Counted from the stretch's first letter, positions 8,175 through 21,875 are shown. The stretch: 64,000 bases of DNA from Dysgonomonas sp. 520 (GCF_010501095.1 NZ_QVMP01000011.1:160521-224520); one strand, 5' to 3'. Made by a program: numbers and translations. The notes: generated by a model not told the origin, from the sequence alone.

Positions 8175-10859
8175 ATGAAGTACAAATTTTTATTTTCGAT
8201 TCTTAGTATCTTCCTTTTTTTATCATGCTCTTCTGACAAAAAAGTGACAATAATCACCGAAAAAAATCCGTCAAACAGGCTTGCTTTCGGGGTAGAAAAA
8301 CTAAAATCGACTCTGGAAGAAGCCAAATACATTGTTGAGATAACTACAAATGATGATGCTAAGGACGAATCGATCATTATTGTAACCGAGAATAAAACAG
8401 ATTCTCTTGCCAAAGAGGGTTACACAATAAAAACAGAAAACAACACGATTTCTGTAACAGGAAACGATGCTTCGGGTTCGCTGTACGGCTGTATGGAGCT
8501 GGTGAGAATAGTGAAAGAAGAAGGAAAACTTCCAACAGGCTTAAACATTACGGACAAACCTGAAATGGTGCTTCGTGGTACTTGCGTCGGCGTACAAAAG
8601 CCTTACTATCTTCCCGGCAGAACGGTTTACGAATATCCGTATACACCCGAAACTTTCCCTTGGTTTTATGACAAAGAGCTTTGGGTTGAATATCTGGATA
8701 TGCTTGTCGAAAACAAGATGAACTCTCTTTATCTGTGGAATGGACACCCTTTTGCCTCCCTGGTGAAACTGGAAGATTATCCTTACGCAGTGGAAGTGGA
8801 CGACGAAACATTCAAAAAGAATGAAGAGATGTTTGCATTCCTCACGGAAGAAGCCGATAAGCGTGGTATTTGGGTCATCCAGATGTTCTACAACATACTG
8901 GTATCAAAGCCTTTTGCCGAACATCATGGCATTGCCACACAAGACAGAAGCCGCCCTATCACTCCTCTGGTTTCAGATTACACCCGCAAATCTGTTGCTG
9001 CATTTATAGAAAAATATCCGAATGTAGGACTATTGGTTTGTTTGGGAGAAGCAATGGACACTTACGAAGACGATGTGGTTTGGTTTACCGAAACAATCAT
9101 TCCGGGTGTGAAAGACGGATTGAAGGCTCTTGGCAGAACAGACGAACCTCCTGTGGTGGTAAGGGCACACGATACCGATTGCAAAATGGTGATGGATGCT
9201 TCTCTCCCACTCTACAAAAATTTGTACACCATGAACAAATATAATGGAGAATCATTGACAACATACGAACCTAATCCTAAAGGTTCGTGGACAAAAACCC
9301 ATCAGGATTTGAGCAGCTTAGGTTCTATACACATTGCAAATATTCATATCCTAGCCAATCTGGAACCGTTCCGTTACGGATCACCTGATTTCATTCAGAA
9401 AGCAGTAAAAGCAATGCACAATATACAAGGCGCTAATGCCCTCCACTTGTACCCTCAGGCTTCTTATTGGGATTGGCCCTACACAGCCGATAAAACAGAT
9501 CCTCGTTTAAGAGAAATGGACAGGGATTGGATTTGGTATCAGGCATGGGCACGTTATGCTTGGAATGTAAACCGTGACAAAAACGACGAAATAAAATATT
9601 GGTCAAATCTGCTTGGCAATATGTATGGTTGCGGCGACGAAGGACGCAATATTCTTGAAGCATACGAGCAATCGGGCGAAATTGCACCCAAACTTCTTCG
9701 CAAATTCGGAATCACGGAAGGAAACCGTCAAACGCTTCTACTGGGCATGTTTATGAGCCAGTTGACCAATCCTGCTAAATGGAAAGTTTACCCCGGATTC
9801 CACGAATCGTGCGGACCTGAAGGCGAAATGCTTATCGAATATATGACTAAAGAATGGAACAAACAACCTCATGAGGGCGAAACTCCTCCTCAACTGATAG
9901 CCGAAGCTGTTGCACACGGAAAAGCGGCTGTTGAAGCAATTGACAAAGCAGCCGGAAAAGTATCTAAAAACAAAGAAGAATTTAACCGCCTGAAAAATGA
10001 TGTGTATTGCTATCAGGCTTATGCCAATTGTTTTGCCGAAAAGGTAGAAGCTGCGATGCTGGTACTTCGCTATACACACTCTAACGATATGGCTGATCTG
10101 GACAAAGCCGTACCTCACTTAGAGAAAAGTTTGGAATACTATAAAGAACTCGTAAACCAGACAAAAGATACATACCTTTATGCCAACAGCATGCAAACCG
10201 CTCAACGCCGTATCCCGATTGGTGGTGATGACGGGAAGAATAAAACATGGGAAGAATTGCTCCCTCATTACGAAGCCGAGTTGGCAAACTTCAAGAAAAA
10301 CATCAAATTCTTGAAAGAACACGGTAGTGCAAGTCAAACTCAGGAAATTCTGAAACCTATTGACATTAAATTCGAGAACGTAACAGTACCAACTTACGCT
10401 ATCAAAAAAGGTGAAAAAGTATTCTCTGATAAACAATTCATAATTAACGGTTTTTCGGAAGAATTGAAATTAATGAAGCCTTATCGTTTCAGCCAAGACA
10501 AGCAGTATGAAGAAGGCACAACCCTCACTTTTGAGGCGAAACAGCCTGTAAGCCTACTGATTGGCTACCTGAACACTGAGCGCAAGGAATATGCAAAAGC
10601 ACCGACCCTTGAAACAGATGCCAGCGCAAATCTTTACGGGCAGGGCGATGTTAAGATTGCGAATGCTTTGGATATTCCCGACAGAGGGTCTGTAAACATT
10701 CACACATACAATTTTGGTGTAGGGCAACATACCTTAAACTTAGGAAAAGGTGCATTGATGATATTCGGATTTATTGATGCAAATCAGAAAATACAGCCTC
10801 ACAATGCAGGATTTGGAGGCGATGACGCTTCAAGTAGAATAGACTGGCTATTTTATTAG
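8175..10859 (+). CDS. GH138-like alpha-D-galacturonidase lipoprotein (RG-II type)
   Basis: An 894-residue lipoprotein: the lipobox FLSC places the lipidated cysteine at residue 18. Residues about 22-125 form a GH67-N/GH20b-like domain (ISVTGNDASGSLYGCMELVR); a TIM barrel follows (about 130-470, with EYLDMLVENKMNSLYLWNGH); then a helical region and a C-terminal beta domain. E292 (CLGEAMDT) and E359 (KYNGES) are 67 residues apart. From memory this matches the spacing and nearly the numbering of the catalytic pair in GH138 alpha-galacturonidases of RG-II chain A, so GH138 is preferred, but no alignment was run. The next gene is GH137-GH2-like, the same pairing as in the B. thetaiotaomicron RG-II locus. 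Confidence 0.6.
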   Translation: MKYKFLFSILSIFLFLSCSSDKKVTIITEKNPSNRLAFGVEKLKSTLEEAKYIVEITTNDDAKDESIIIVTENKTDSLAKEGYTIKTENNTISVTGNDASGSLYGCMELVRIVKEEGKLPTGLNITDKPEMVLRGTCVGVQKPYYLPGRTVYEYPYTPETFPWFYDKELWVEYLDMLVENKMNSLYLWNGHPFASLVKLEDYPYAVEVDDETFKKNEEMFAFLTEEADKRGIWVIQMFYNILVSKPFAEHHGIATQDRSRPITPLVSDYTRKSVAAFIEKYPNVGLLVCLGEAMDTYEDDVVWFTETIIPGVKDGLKALGRTDEPPVVVRAHDTDCKMVMDASLPLYKNLYTMNKYNGESLTTYEPNPKGSWTKTHQDLSSLGSIHIANIHILANLEPFRYGSPDFIQKAVKAMHNIQGANALHLYPQASYWDWPYTADKTDPRLREMDRDWIWYQAWARYAWNVNRDKNDEIKYWSNLLGNMYGCGDEGRNILEAYEQSGEIAPKLLRKFGITEGNRQTLLLGMFMSQLTNPAKWKVYPGFHESCGPEGEMLIEYMTKEWNKQPHEGETPPQLIAEAVAHGKAAVEAIDKAAGKVSKNKEEFNRLKNDVYCYQAYANCFAEKVEAAMLVLRYTHSNDMADLDKAVPHLEKSLEYYKELVNQTKDTYLYANSMQTAQRRIPIGGDDGKNKTWEELLPHYEAELANFKKNIKFLKEHGSASQTQEILKPIDIKFENVTVPTYAIKKGEKVFSDKQFIINGFSEELKLMKPYRFSQDKQYEEGTTLTFEAKQPVSLLIGYLNTERKEYAKAPTLETDASANLYGQGDVKIANALDIPDRGSVNIHTYNFGVGQHTLNLGKGALMIFGFIDANQKIQPHNAGFGGDDASSRIDWLFY

Positions 10860-10871
10860 TTGTAAAAAAAT

Positions 10872-10935
10872 TTGTCATCCTGAGCAACGCGAAGGATCTG
10901 TTTCTTAGATGCTTCGTTACTCTCAGCATGACAAG
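10872..10935. repeat. Palindromic intergenic repeat R2 (TTGTCATCCTGA family)
   Basis: A compact copy: TTGTCATCCTGAGCAACGCG, then GAAGGATCT, a short centre, AGATGCTTCGTTACTCTCAG and ATGACAAG. The arms form a roughly 25-bp imperfect stem. It fills most of the 112-base gap between two glycosidase genes. Confidence 0.8.
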
Positions 10936-10943
10936 AACTTCAT

Positions 10944-10951
10944 GATCTTTG
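10944..10951 (+). promoter_or_regulatory. Candidate -7 box (GATCTTTG) before the GH137-like/GH2 gene
   Basis: GATCTTTG matches TAnnTTTG at seven of the eight positions of the common form TATCTTTG and lies 20 bases before the ATG at 10972, directly after repeat R2. A -33 element is not evident. Confidence 0.25.
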
Positions 10952-10971
10952 TGTTTTAAATGAAATAATCC

Positions 10972-13900
10972 ATGAAAAAGATATTATCATCATTAACATT
11001 CCTAATCATAGCAATAACATCTCTTTCGGCGCAGAAAACCGTGCCGAAAGATGTTATGAATAAAATATACGAGGAAGTAAAAACGCCATACAAATATGGC
11101 TTGGTAGTCTCGCCTGCCGACAACTTCCACAAAATAGACTGTCCTACCATTTTTCGTAAAAACGGAAAATGGTATATGTCTTATTTGGTATACAATGGAA
11201 AATCGGGAAAGGATGGTCGCGGATATGAAACATGGCTTGCCGAAAGCGACGATTTGCTCCGTTGGAATACTCTAGGGAGAATACTCTCTTTTCCTAAAAT
11301 AGGCAGTGGTAGATGGGACGAAAACCAACGGGCAGGCTACATCGCCCTCATTGATTATGAATGGGGAGGAAATTACCAAGCTCAGAAGTTTGACAACAAA
11401 TACTGGATGTCTTACTTCGGAGGAACGGGAAAAGGATATGAGCAAGGACGCCTTGAAGAGGGTATTGCCTACACCGAGGGCGATATTACCAAACCTCACG
11501 AATGGAAAACATTCGACAAACCACGCCTGTCTCCTATCGACCCCGATAAAGGTTGGTGGGAAAATATCACACAATATAAATCATCGGTCATTTGGGATAA
11601 GAAAAAAACGCTGGGTTATCCTTTCGTCATGTACTACAATGCAGGAGGAATCAACCCTGCCAACAATGTGAAAGCCGAACGCATCGGCATTGCCCTTTCG
11701 GACGATATGGTGAACTGGAAACGTTACGAGGGCAATCCTATCGTAAACCACGAGGAGGGAATAACGGGCGATGGAGTCATTCAGAAAATTGGCGATGTGT
11801 ATGTGATGTTCTATTTCAGTGCATTCCGTGCCGACCGTCCGTATAAGGCTTTCAATACGTTCGCCTGTTCTTACGACTTGATAAACTGGACGGATTGGGA
11901 TGGCGATGATTTGATTATCCCTACTGAAAAATACGATAACCTTTTTGCTCACAAATCGTATGTCGTGAAATGGAACGGCGTTGTTTATCATTTCTATTGC
12001 GCTGTTAACGAACACGATCAGCGAGCAATTGCAGTAGCCACTTCAAAGGACTTGGGTAAAAGCCTGATACGTTTCCCAAAGCCTGAAAAAGATACTTTCC
12101 GCAAAGAAATATCCTTGAACAATGGTTGGAAAACAACTGCAAATGACACGGATAAAGATGCTCACAAAGGTTTTGAAGCCGTAAATTATAACGATAAAGA
12201 TTGGCAACAAGTGAGTGTTCCTCACAATTGGGATAAATACGAAGGCGTTCGCCGTTTGAAACACGGTAACAAGCACGGTCACGCTTGGTACAGAAAAGAA
12301 TTCAACGTAGAGAAACAAGGCGAAGGCAAAAGATATTTTTTATATTTCGAAGGTGTTGGCTCATATGCGACGGTATATGTCAACGGTAAAAAGGTTGGTT
12401 ATCATGCTGGTGGACGCACCACATTTACGCTGGATGTAACAGATGTTCTAAATTTTGATCGCTCCAATACGTTGGCTGTTCAGGCCGATCATCCGCCCAT
12501 GATTGCAGATTTGCCTTGGGTGTGTGGCGGCTGTTCATCCGAGTGGGGTTTCTCGGAAGGTTCCCAACCTATGGGAATTTTCCGTCCTGTTACTCTGGTT
12601 GTTAGCAATGACGTTCGGGTAGAACCTTTCGGTGTTCATGCGTGGAACCACGAGCCGAAAAAAGGAAACGGCAATGAGAAAATCTTTACCCTGAACACAA
12701 ATACGGAGGTAAAGAATTACACTTCGCACGAACGCCGTATCGAAGTCATACAAAAACTTGTGAATAAAGATGGTATTCAGGTTGAACGCATCACCGATAG
12801 CGTTACGTTAAAACCCAACGAAACAAAAATCATAAGCCAGAAAAGTAAAGATATTGTCGACCCTTATTTGTGGGATACGGAAAATCCTTACCTATACAAG
12901 CTGATTACGATGGTTAAGGAAAACGGCAAGGTGATAGACGAAGAAAGAACCGATTACGGTTTCCGTTGGATTTCGTGGCCAATCTATCGCAACGATGGCG
13001 ACCAGCGTTTCTATCTGAACGGCAAGCCTGTTTTTCTGAACGGGGTTTGCGAATACGAACACATGTTGGGAAACAGCCATGCTTTCAGCGAAGACCAGAT
13101 TCTTTCACGCATCAGCCAGATGAAAGCGGCTGGATTCAATGCTTTCCGAGATGCCCATCAACCTCACAATCTTGTTTATCAGCAAATGTGGGATAAGTTG
13201 GGAATGCTTTTCTGGACACAACTTTCGGCTCATGTGTGGTATGATACTCCCGAATTCAGGGAAAACTTCAAAAACAATCTGCGTGAATGGATAAAAGAAA
13301 GACGCTCTTGTCCTTCCGTTGTTCTTTGGGGATTGCAAAACGAAAGCACATTGCCCGAAGATTTTGCAAAAGAATGTACCGAAATTATTCGTGAAATGGA
13401 CCCGACTTCACCATCGCAACGCCTTGTTACCACTTGCAATGGCGGAACAGGCACAGACTGGAACGTGGTTCAAAACTGGTCGGGCACTTATGGTGGCAAC
13501 CCATCTAAATATGCCGAAGAACTGAGTAAACCCGAACAACTTCTGAACGGGGAATACGGTGCTTGGAGAAGTATCGACAGTCATACGGAAGGAGAATTTG
13601 AGCAAAACGGGGTATGGAGCGAAGACCGCATGAACTTGTTGATGGAGATGAAAATCCGTTTGGCTGAACAAGCTAAAGACAAAGTCTGCGGGCAGTTTCA
13701 GTGGATATACAGTTCGCACGATAATCCGGGACGTATTCAGAACGAAGAAGGTTTCCGTGATATAGACCGCATCGGACCTTTTAACTATAAAGGTTTGGTA
13801 ACTCCTTGGGAAGAACCTCTGGATGTATATTATATGTACCGTTCAAATTATGTATCGAAAGAAGAGGCTCCGATGGTTTACCTTGTTTCGCATACATGGA

Positions 13901-15438
13901 ATAACCGTTGGACAGAGGCAGGGATGAAGGACGGAATACGTGTATTTTCCAATTGTGACGAAGTGGAACTTTTCAACGATGTAAAAACCCGTTCTTTAGG
14001 AAAACAAAAACGAAAAGGAATAGGTACACATTTTATCTGGAATAATGTAAATGTTCAATATAACGTTCTGTATGCAGTTGGTTATGTTGACGGCAAAGCC
14101 GTTGCCGAAGATTACATTGTGATGGATAATTTACCTAAACCATCCACACCCAACTTTAACAAACTATATCAGGATGTTAAAAACCAAACAGCCCCCGAAA
14201 ATGGCTATAACTACATCTATCGTGTAAACTGTGGTAGTGGTGAATATACGGACGAAAACGGAAACATTTGGTCTGCCGATGTTCATAAAAAAGAAGGAAA
14301 TTATTGGGGTTCATTGTCCTGGACTGACCAATTCGGAAACCTTCCGAATTTCCTGGCTTCTCAACGCCGTACAAAAGATCCGATTGCAGGCACAAAAGAC
14401 TGGGAACTTTTCCAGACATTCCGTTATGGTCGTGACATGTTGAAATATCAATTCCCGTTAGCCGATGGCGAATATCTGGTAGAACTTTATTTCATCGAAC
14501 CCTGGTGGGGAACCGACAGAAGCATGGACTGCGAAGGATACCGTATTTTCGATGTTGCCGTAAGCGGCGATACAGTCATTAAGAATCTGGACATTTTCAA
14601 AGAAGCCGGACACGACCGCCTTTTGAAAAAAACGGTGAAAGGCTATGCAAAAAATGGAATGCTCGAAATATCATTTCCCAACACAACAGCAGGACAAGCC
14701 GTGATTTCGGCTATTGCCATAGCATCTACAAACAAGAATATTACTAGTGCATCTGCTTCTCCTTCACTGATAAGCAATGTAAAAGGAGGAACTGCGAAAA
14801 CATGGCTCGATACGGGGAAAGAGTTTAATAAACTGCCTCCTATCCTCTATGGTGCGGAATGGATCTTGCCCGACAAAAAAGCTAAAAAGATTAGTTTCAT
14901 CGTAACTGATAACGCCGATATCTATGTGAAAGAAGACACAGGGTTCGTGAAAACTTCCTACACTAAAAATCAAACTGTAAACATAAAAGGAAGCAAATGT
15001 GTGGTTGCCGTTCCCGTTATCAATTGGATTGAAGAACCAAACCTCCGCCCCGAAATCTGCTACGAAGCAGAAGAAGCCGTAACAACAGGTAGCGGATGGA
15101 ATAAAGTGGAAAATCACCGCAAAAAGGACGGGGTAAAAATAGAAAAAGACGGGGAACACTCTATCTCTTGGACTATCTCTCCGGGACTTGCCGGTGTTTA
15201 CGCCCTTCGTTTCAAATATATGAATGTGAGCAAAGAGCCTATCATTGCAAACATTAAAGTGTTATCTTCGGACGACAGGGTGATGCGTGAAGACAAAATA
15301 CAGTTCTCCAGCGCACCCGAAAAGTGGCGAATGGTAAGCACCACAACAGGAGCTTACATTAATGCGGGACATTACAAAGTGGTAATCAGCGGAGATAGCC
15401 TTAACGGTTTGTGGCTCGATGCTTTAGATATGCAGTGA
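10972..15438 (+). CDS. Multimodular GH137-like beta-propeller + GH2 glycosidase with malectin and CBM modules
   Basis: A 1488-residue secreted enzyme (signal peptide to about residue 20, ending SLSAQ). Residues about 25-370 form a five-bladed propeller of GH43/GH137 type (CPTIFRKNGKWYMSYLVYN, repeated S-DD-NW blades). A complete GH2 unit follows: sugar-binding domain about 380-560, Ig-like domain, and TIM barrel about 665-930 with acid/base E791 (LQNES) and nucleophile E861 (NGEYGAWR). Residues about 1079-1250 are malectin-like (YRVNCGSGEYTDENG) and about 1359-1488 a CBM6/35-like module (CYEAEEA). The propeller-GH2 order and the neighbouring GH138-like gene match the Bacteroides RG-II enzyme combining a GH137 beta-L-arabinofuranosidase with a GH2 beta-glucuronidase. 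Dual activity is inferred. Confidence 0.7.
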   Translation: MKKILSSLTFLIIAITSLSAQKTVPKDVMNKIYEEVKTPYKYGLVVSPADNFHKIDCPTIFRKNGKWYMSYLVYNGKSGKDGRGYETWLAESDDLLRWNTLGRILSFPKIGSGRWDENQRAGYIALIDYEWGGNYQAQKFDNKYWMSYFGGTGKGYEQGRLEEGIAYTEGDITKPHEWKTFDKPRLSPIDPDKGWWENITQYKSSVIWDKKKTLGYPFVMYYNAGGINPANNVKAERIGIALSDDMVNWKRYEGNPIVNHEEGITGDGVIQKIGDVYVMFYFSAFRADRPYKAFNTFACSYDLINWTDWDGDDLIIPTEKYDNLFAHKSYVVKWNGVVYHFYCAVNEHDQRAIAVATSKDLGKSLIRFPKPEKDTFRKEISLNNGWKTTANDTDKDAHKGFEAVNYNDKDWQQVSVPHNWDKYEGVRRLKHGNKHGHAWYRKEFNVEKQGEGKRYFLYFEGVGSYATVYVNGKKVGYHAGGRTTFTLDVTDVLNFDRSNTLAVQADHPPMIADLPWVCGGCSSEWGFSEGSQPMGIFRPVTLVVSNDVRVEPFGVHAWNHEPKKGNGNEKIFTLNTNTEVKNYTSHERRIEVIQKLVNKDGIQVERITDSVTLKPNETKIISQKSKDIVDPYLWDTENPYLYKLITMVKENGKVIDEERTDYGFRWISWPIYRNDGDQRFYLNGKPVFLNGVCEYEHMLGNSHAFSEDQILSRISQMKAAGFNAFRDAHQPHNLVYQQMWDKLGMLFWTQLSAHVWYDTPEFRENFKNNLREWIKERRSCPSVVLWGLQNESTLPEDFAKECTEIIREMDPTSPSQRLVTTCNGGTGTDWNVVQNWSGTYGGNPSKYAEELSKPEQLLNGEYGAWRSIDSHTEGEFEQNGVWSEDRMNLLMEMKIRLAEQAKDKVCGQFQWIYSSHDNPGRIQNEEGFRDIDRIGPFNYKGLVTPWEEPLDVYYMYRSNYVSKEEAPMVYLVSHTWNNRWTEAGMKDGIRVFSNCDEVELFNDVKTRSLGKQKRKGIGTHFIWNNVNVQYNVLYAVGYVDGKAVAEDYIVMDNLPKPSTPNFNKLYQDVKNQTAPENGYNYIYRVNCGSGEYTDENGNIWSADVHKKEGNYWGSLSWTDQFGNLPNFLASQRRTKDPIAGTKDWELFQTFRYGRDMLKYQFPLADGEYLVELYFIEPWWGTDRSMDCEGYRIFDVAVSGDTVIKNLDIFKEAGHDRLLKKTVKGYAKNGMLEISFPNTTAGQAVISAIAIASTNKNITSASASPSLISNVKGGTAKTWLDTGKEFNKLPPILYGAEWILPDKKAKKISFIVTDNADIYVKEDTGFVKTSYTKNQTVNIKGSKCVVAVPVINWIEEPNLRPEICYEAEEAVTTGSGWNKVENHRKKDGVKIEKDGEHSISWTISPGLAGVYALRFKYMNVSKEPIIANIKVLSSDDRVMREDKIQFSSAPEKWRMVSTTTGAYINAGHYKVVISGDSLNGLWLDALDMQ

Positions 15439-15441
15439 TGT

Positions 15442-15547
15442 AGTTACGAGTTACGAGTTATGAGTTACGAGTTACGAGTTATGAGTTATGAGTAATAAGT
15501 TATGAGTAATAAGTTATGAGTAATAAGTTATGAGTAATAAGTTATGA
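15442..15547. repeat. Heptamer repeat array T2
   Basis: About fifteen near-perfect 7-base units (TTACGAG, TTATGAG, TAATAAG) in one orientation between two glycosidase genes. TAATAAG and TTATGAG alternate regularly toward the right end, which suggests recent tandem expansion. No inverted arm is present here. Confidence 0.85.
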
Positions 15548-15558
15548 GTATATTGTAG

Positions 15559-18870
<3,312 letters not shown>

Positions 18871-18887
18871 AATTTTGTTACTATATT

Positions 18888-18976
18888 TTGTCATGCTGAG
18901 CAGAGCGAAGCATCTAAAAAGATCCTTCGTTTCACTCAGAAACAACGTTCGAGGAGCGAAGGCGACTCAATGACAA
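18888..18976. repeat. Palindromic intergenic repeat R3 with extra arm
   Basis: TTGTCATGCTGAGCAGAGCG, then GAAGCATCT, AAAA, AGATCCTTCGTTTCACTCAG, followed by an additional segment (AACAACGTTCGAGGAGCGAA and GGCGACTCAATGACAA). That extra segment recurs, reverse-complemented, in copy R7 at 44440. Fills the gap before the next GH2 gene. Confidence 0.8.
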
Positions 18977-19004
18977 TCAAAAAAATAAATGAAAATATAT
19001 AAGA

Positions 19005-21875
19005 ATGAAAAAAAGCGCACTCATTTTTTTACTTATTTGCGGAATTACGGCTTCGCAAAATATTTTTGCACAAAAGAAAAAGCAATCACAAGCAAACTCT
19101 GTTGAAACAGGCATACAATACCTTTCGGGCAAAGGATCTGATGATGCCGTAGATTGGGAATTTTTCTGCACCGACGGGCGAAATAGCGGCAAATGGACAA
19201 CCATTCCCGTACCTTCATGCTGGGAACTGCAAGGATTTGGAACGTATCAATACGGAATGCCTTTCTATGGCAAAGCCAATCCTCTCGGAATAGCCAACGA
19301 GCAGGGAAAATATAAATATAAATTCAGACTGCCTAAAGAATGGGAAGGACGTGTGGTGCGCATCGTTTTCGATGGCGTGATGACCGATTACGAAGCGCAA
19401 ATCAATGGTCGCCGTTGCGGTTATCCTCACCAAGGTGCATTCTACCGTTTCAAAAATGATGTGAGCGACCGTATATTTTTCGGAGACAAAGAAAACGTGT
19501 TGGAAGTAACTGTTAGCAAAGAATCATCAAACCCTAGTGTAAACCTTGCCGAAAGACGTGCCGATTATTGGAATTTCGGAGGAATCTTCCGCCCTGTATT
19601 TGTGGAAGCACTTCCTGCTCAATTCATCGACCGCACTGCAATTGATGCAGATGCAGACGGAAGTTTCTTTGCAGATGTATTTATGGGTGTTGCGATGGGA
19701 GCAAACTCAAAAGTAGTAGCGGAATTGACCGACATCAACGGGAAAACAATCGGAAAAACTCTCGAGACACCTATTCTCGGAGGTTCTGATAAAGCAATAA
19801 TAAGAGGAAAATTTGATAATATAAAAAATTGGACACCCGAAACTCCAAACCTGTATTATGTTAAATTTTCTTTAATGGATGGAGATAAGGTTCTTCATAC
19901 AGTAAAAGAACGATTCGGGTTCCGCACCATTGAAGTTAAGCCGAGCGACGGCATTTATGTGAACGGGCAAAAAATTACCGTCAGAGGTGTTAATCGTCAC
20001 AGCTTCCGCCCCGAAACGGGAAGAACGCTAAGCAAGCAGGCAAATTATGATGATGTGAAACTAATCAAGGAAATGAATATGAACGCCGTGCGTCTGTCGC
20101 ACTACCCTTCCGACCCTGAATTTCTGGATGCTTGTGACGAGTTAGGATTGTACGTAATGGTTGAACTCGCAGGCTGGCACGGAATGTACGACAGCAATGT
20201 GGGTGCAAAACTGATAAAAGAAATGGTGACCCGTGACGTAAACCATCCATCCGTAACGTGGTGGGCAAATGGCAACGAAGGCGGTCATAATCACGAAATT
20301 GATAAAGAATTTGCACCGCTCGATCCGCAAAAACGTCCATTGCTTCATCCTCAAAAAAACTTCGGAGGATTTGAAACCATGCACTACCGCTCTTACGGCG
20401 AAAGTCAGGAGTATATGCGTAAACCCGAAATCTGGATGCCTACCGAATTCCTTCACGCATTGTACGACGGTGGAGCAGGCGCAGGACTTTGGGACTATTG
20501 GGAAGTGATGCGTAAACACCCTCGTTGTGCCGGTGGTTTCATCTGGATGTTTGCCGATGAAGGTGTGGTTCGTACCGATCAAAACAACAGGATAGATAAT
20601 GTTGGAAATTACGGGGCAGACGGAATTGTAGGTCCTCACCACGAAAGAGAAGGAAGTTTCTATACGGTGAAACAAGTATGGTCGCCCGTGCAGATAATAG
20701 ACACCATGTTGCCTGACAATTTTGACGGGACATTGCAAGTAGAAAATCGTTACGATTTCACAAACCTGAAAGATTGTCGTTTTACGTGGACTTTAAAGAA
20801 TTTCTCTCTTGAAAAAGAATCCATTGTAAAAACAGGCGAGATAAAAGAACTTGATATTGCCCCTCATGCAGCAGGCGAACTGAAAATCAATCTTCCTGCA
20901 GACTGGAAAAAAGCAGATGCTTTGTATGTCACTGCCTACAACCCATCAGGCGAAGCACTTTGGACATGGGATTGGCAATGGAAAAAAGCAGCCGAGTTCT
21001 ATCCTTTTGTCAAAGAAAATACTTCTTTATCAGCCAAAGAAGATGGTGATAAGCTGATCGTAAAAGCAGGTTCTACGGAACTGTCTTTCAATAAAGAATC
21101 GGGGGAATTGTCGACTGTAAAAGAGAATAATAAAAACATTTCGTTCGGAAACGGACCTCGTGTCATTGTTGCCCGTCGTGGCGACCGATCTATGGATATG
21201 TTCTATAATCATGATGATGCCGAAGCACGCAGCAAAGAGCGTGTTTATCTCGATGTTTCGGGAGAAAATAAACTTACAAACTTTGATTATCAAACATCTT
21301 CCGACAGCATTACGATAACAGCCGATTATTTCGGAAATATGCGTCAGGCGCATTGGGTAATCAAATCGGATGGCAGTATTCGCTTGGATTATGCTTATCA
21401 ATACGATGGAACCGTAGAACTTTTTGGCATCAAGTTCGATTATCCCGAAGATCAGGTGAAATCGAAACGATGGTTGGGAGGTGGACCTTACCGTGTATGG
21501 CAAAACCGTATACACGGAACAAATTTCGGCATTTGGGAAAATGATTATAACGACCCCATCCCCGGCGAATCGTTCCTGTACCCTGAATTTAAAGGTTATT
21601 TCCACAACTGGCGATGGGTGAATCTGAACACAACAGAGGGCGTTATCAATTTGAGCAACGGCGACGACGAAAGCCATTTAGGCATCTATACCCCTCGCGA
21701 CGGACGTGATAAATTGCTTTACACGATACCCGAAAGCGGAATTTCTGTGCTTAAAGTAATTCCTGCCGTTCGTAACAAAGTAAATTCGACCGATCTTGTT
21801 GGTCCGTCATCATGGGCAAAATGGGTTTCAGGCCTGCAAAAAGGAAGCATCTATCTGAAATTTAAAGCAAAGTAA
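19005..21875 (+). CDS. GH2 glycosidase (candidate beta-glycuronidase of the RG-II type)
   Basis: A 956-residue secreted GH2 protein (signal peptide ending NIFAQ). The sugar-binding domain has PVPSCWELQGFGTYQYG; an Ig-like domain and a TIM barrel with TVRGVNRHSFRPETGR follow. Acid/base is E425 (ANGNEGGHN) and nucleophile E481 (MPTEFLHALYDGG), after which the barrel closes with CAGGFIWMFADEG. The C-terminal half holds further beta-sandwiches. It is shorter than the LacZ-like paralogue next to it and its N-terminal domain starts abruptly after the signal peptide. In known RG-II loci a GH2 enzyme removes beta-galacturonic acid from chain A, and this gene is a candidate for that job by context only. 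Confidence 0.75.
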   Translation: MKKSALIFLLICGITASQNIFAQKKKQSQANSVETGIQYLSGKGSDDAVDWEFFCTDGRNSGKWTTIPVPSCWELQGFGTYQYGMPFYGKANPLGIANEQGKYKYKFRLPKEWEGRVVRIVFDGVMTDYEAQINGRRCGYPHQGAFYRFKNDVSDRIFFGDKENVLEVTVSKESSNPSVNLAERRADYWNFGGIFRPVFVEALPAQFIDRTAIDADADGSFFADVFMGVAMGANSKVVAELTDINGKTIGKTLETPILGGSDKAIIRGKFDNIKNWTPETPNLYYVKFSLMDGDKVLHTVKERFGFRTIEVKPSDGIYVNGQKITVRGVNRHSFRPETGRTLSKQANYDDVKLIKEMNMNAVRLSHYPSDPEFLDACDELGLYVMVELAGWHGMYDSNVGAKLIKEMVTRDVNHPSVTWWANGNEGGHNHEIDKEFAPLDPQKRPLLHPQKNFGGFETMHYRSYGESQEYMRKPEIWMPTEFLHALYDGGAGAGLWDYWEVMRKHPRCAGGFIWMFADEGVVRTDQNNRIDNVGNYGADGIVGPHHEREGSFYTVKQVWSPVQIIDTMLPDNFDGTLQVENRYDFTNLKDCRFTWTLKNFSLEKESIVKTGEIKELDIAPHAAGELKINLPADWKKADALYVTAYNPSGEALWTWDWQWKKAAEFYPFVKENTSLSAKEDGDKLIVKAGSTELSFNKESGELSTVKENNKNISFGNGPRVIVARRGDRSMDMFYNHDDAEARSKERVYLDVSGENKLTNFDYQTSSDSITITADYFGNMRQAHWVIKSDGSIRLDYAYQYDGTVELFGIKFDYPEDQVKSKRWLGGGPYRVWQNRIHGTNFGIWENDYNDPIPGESFLYPEFKGYFHNWRWVNLNTTEGVINLSNGDDESHLGIYTPRDGRDKLLYTIPESGISVLKVIPAVRNKVNSTDLVGPSSWAKWVSGLQKGSIYLKFKAK

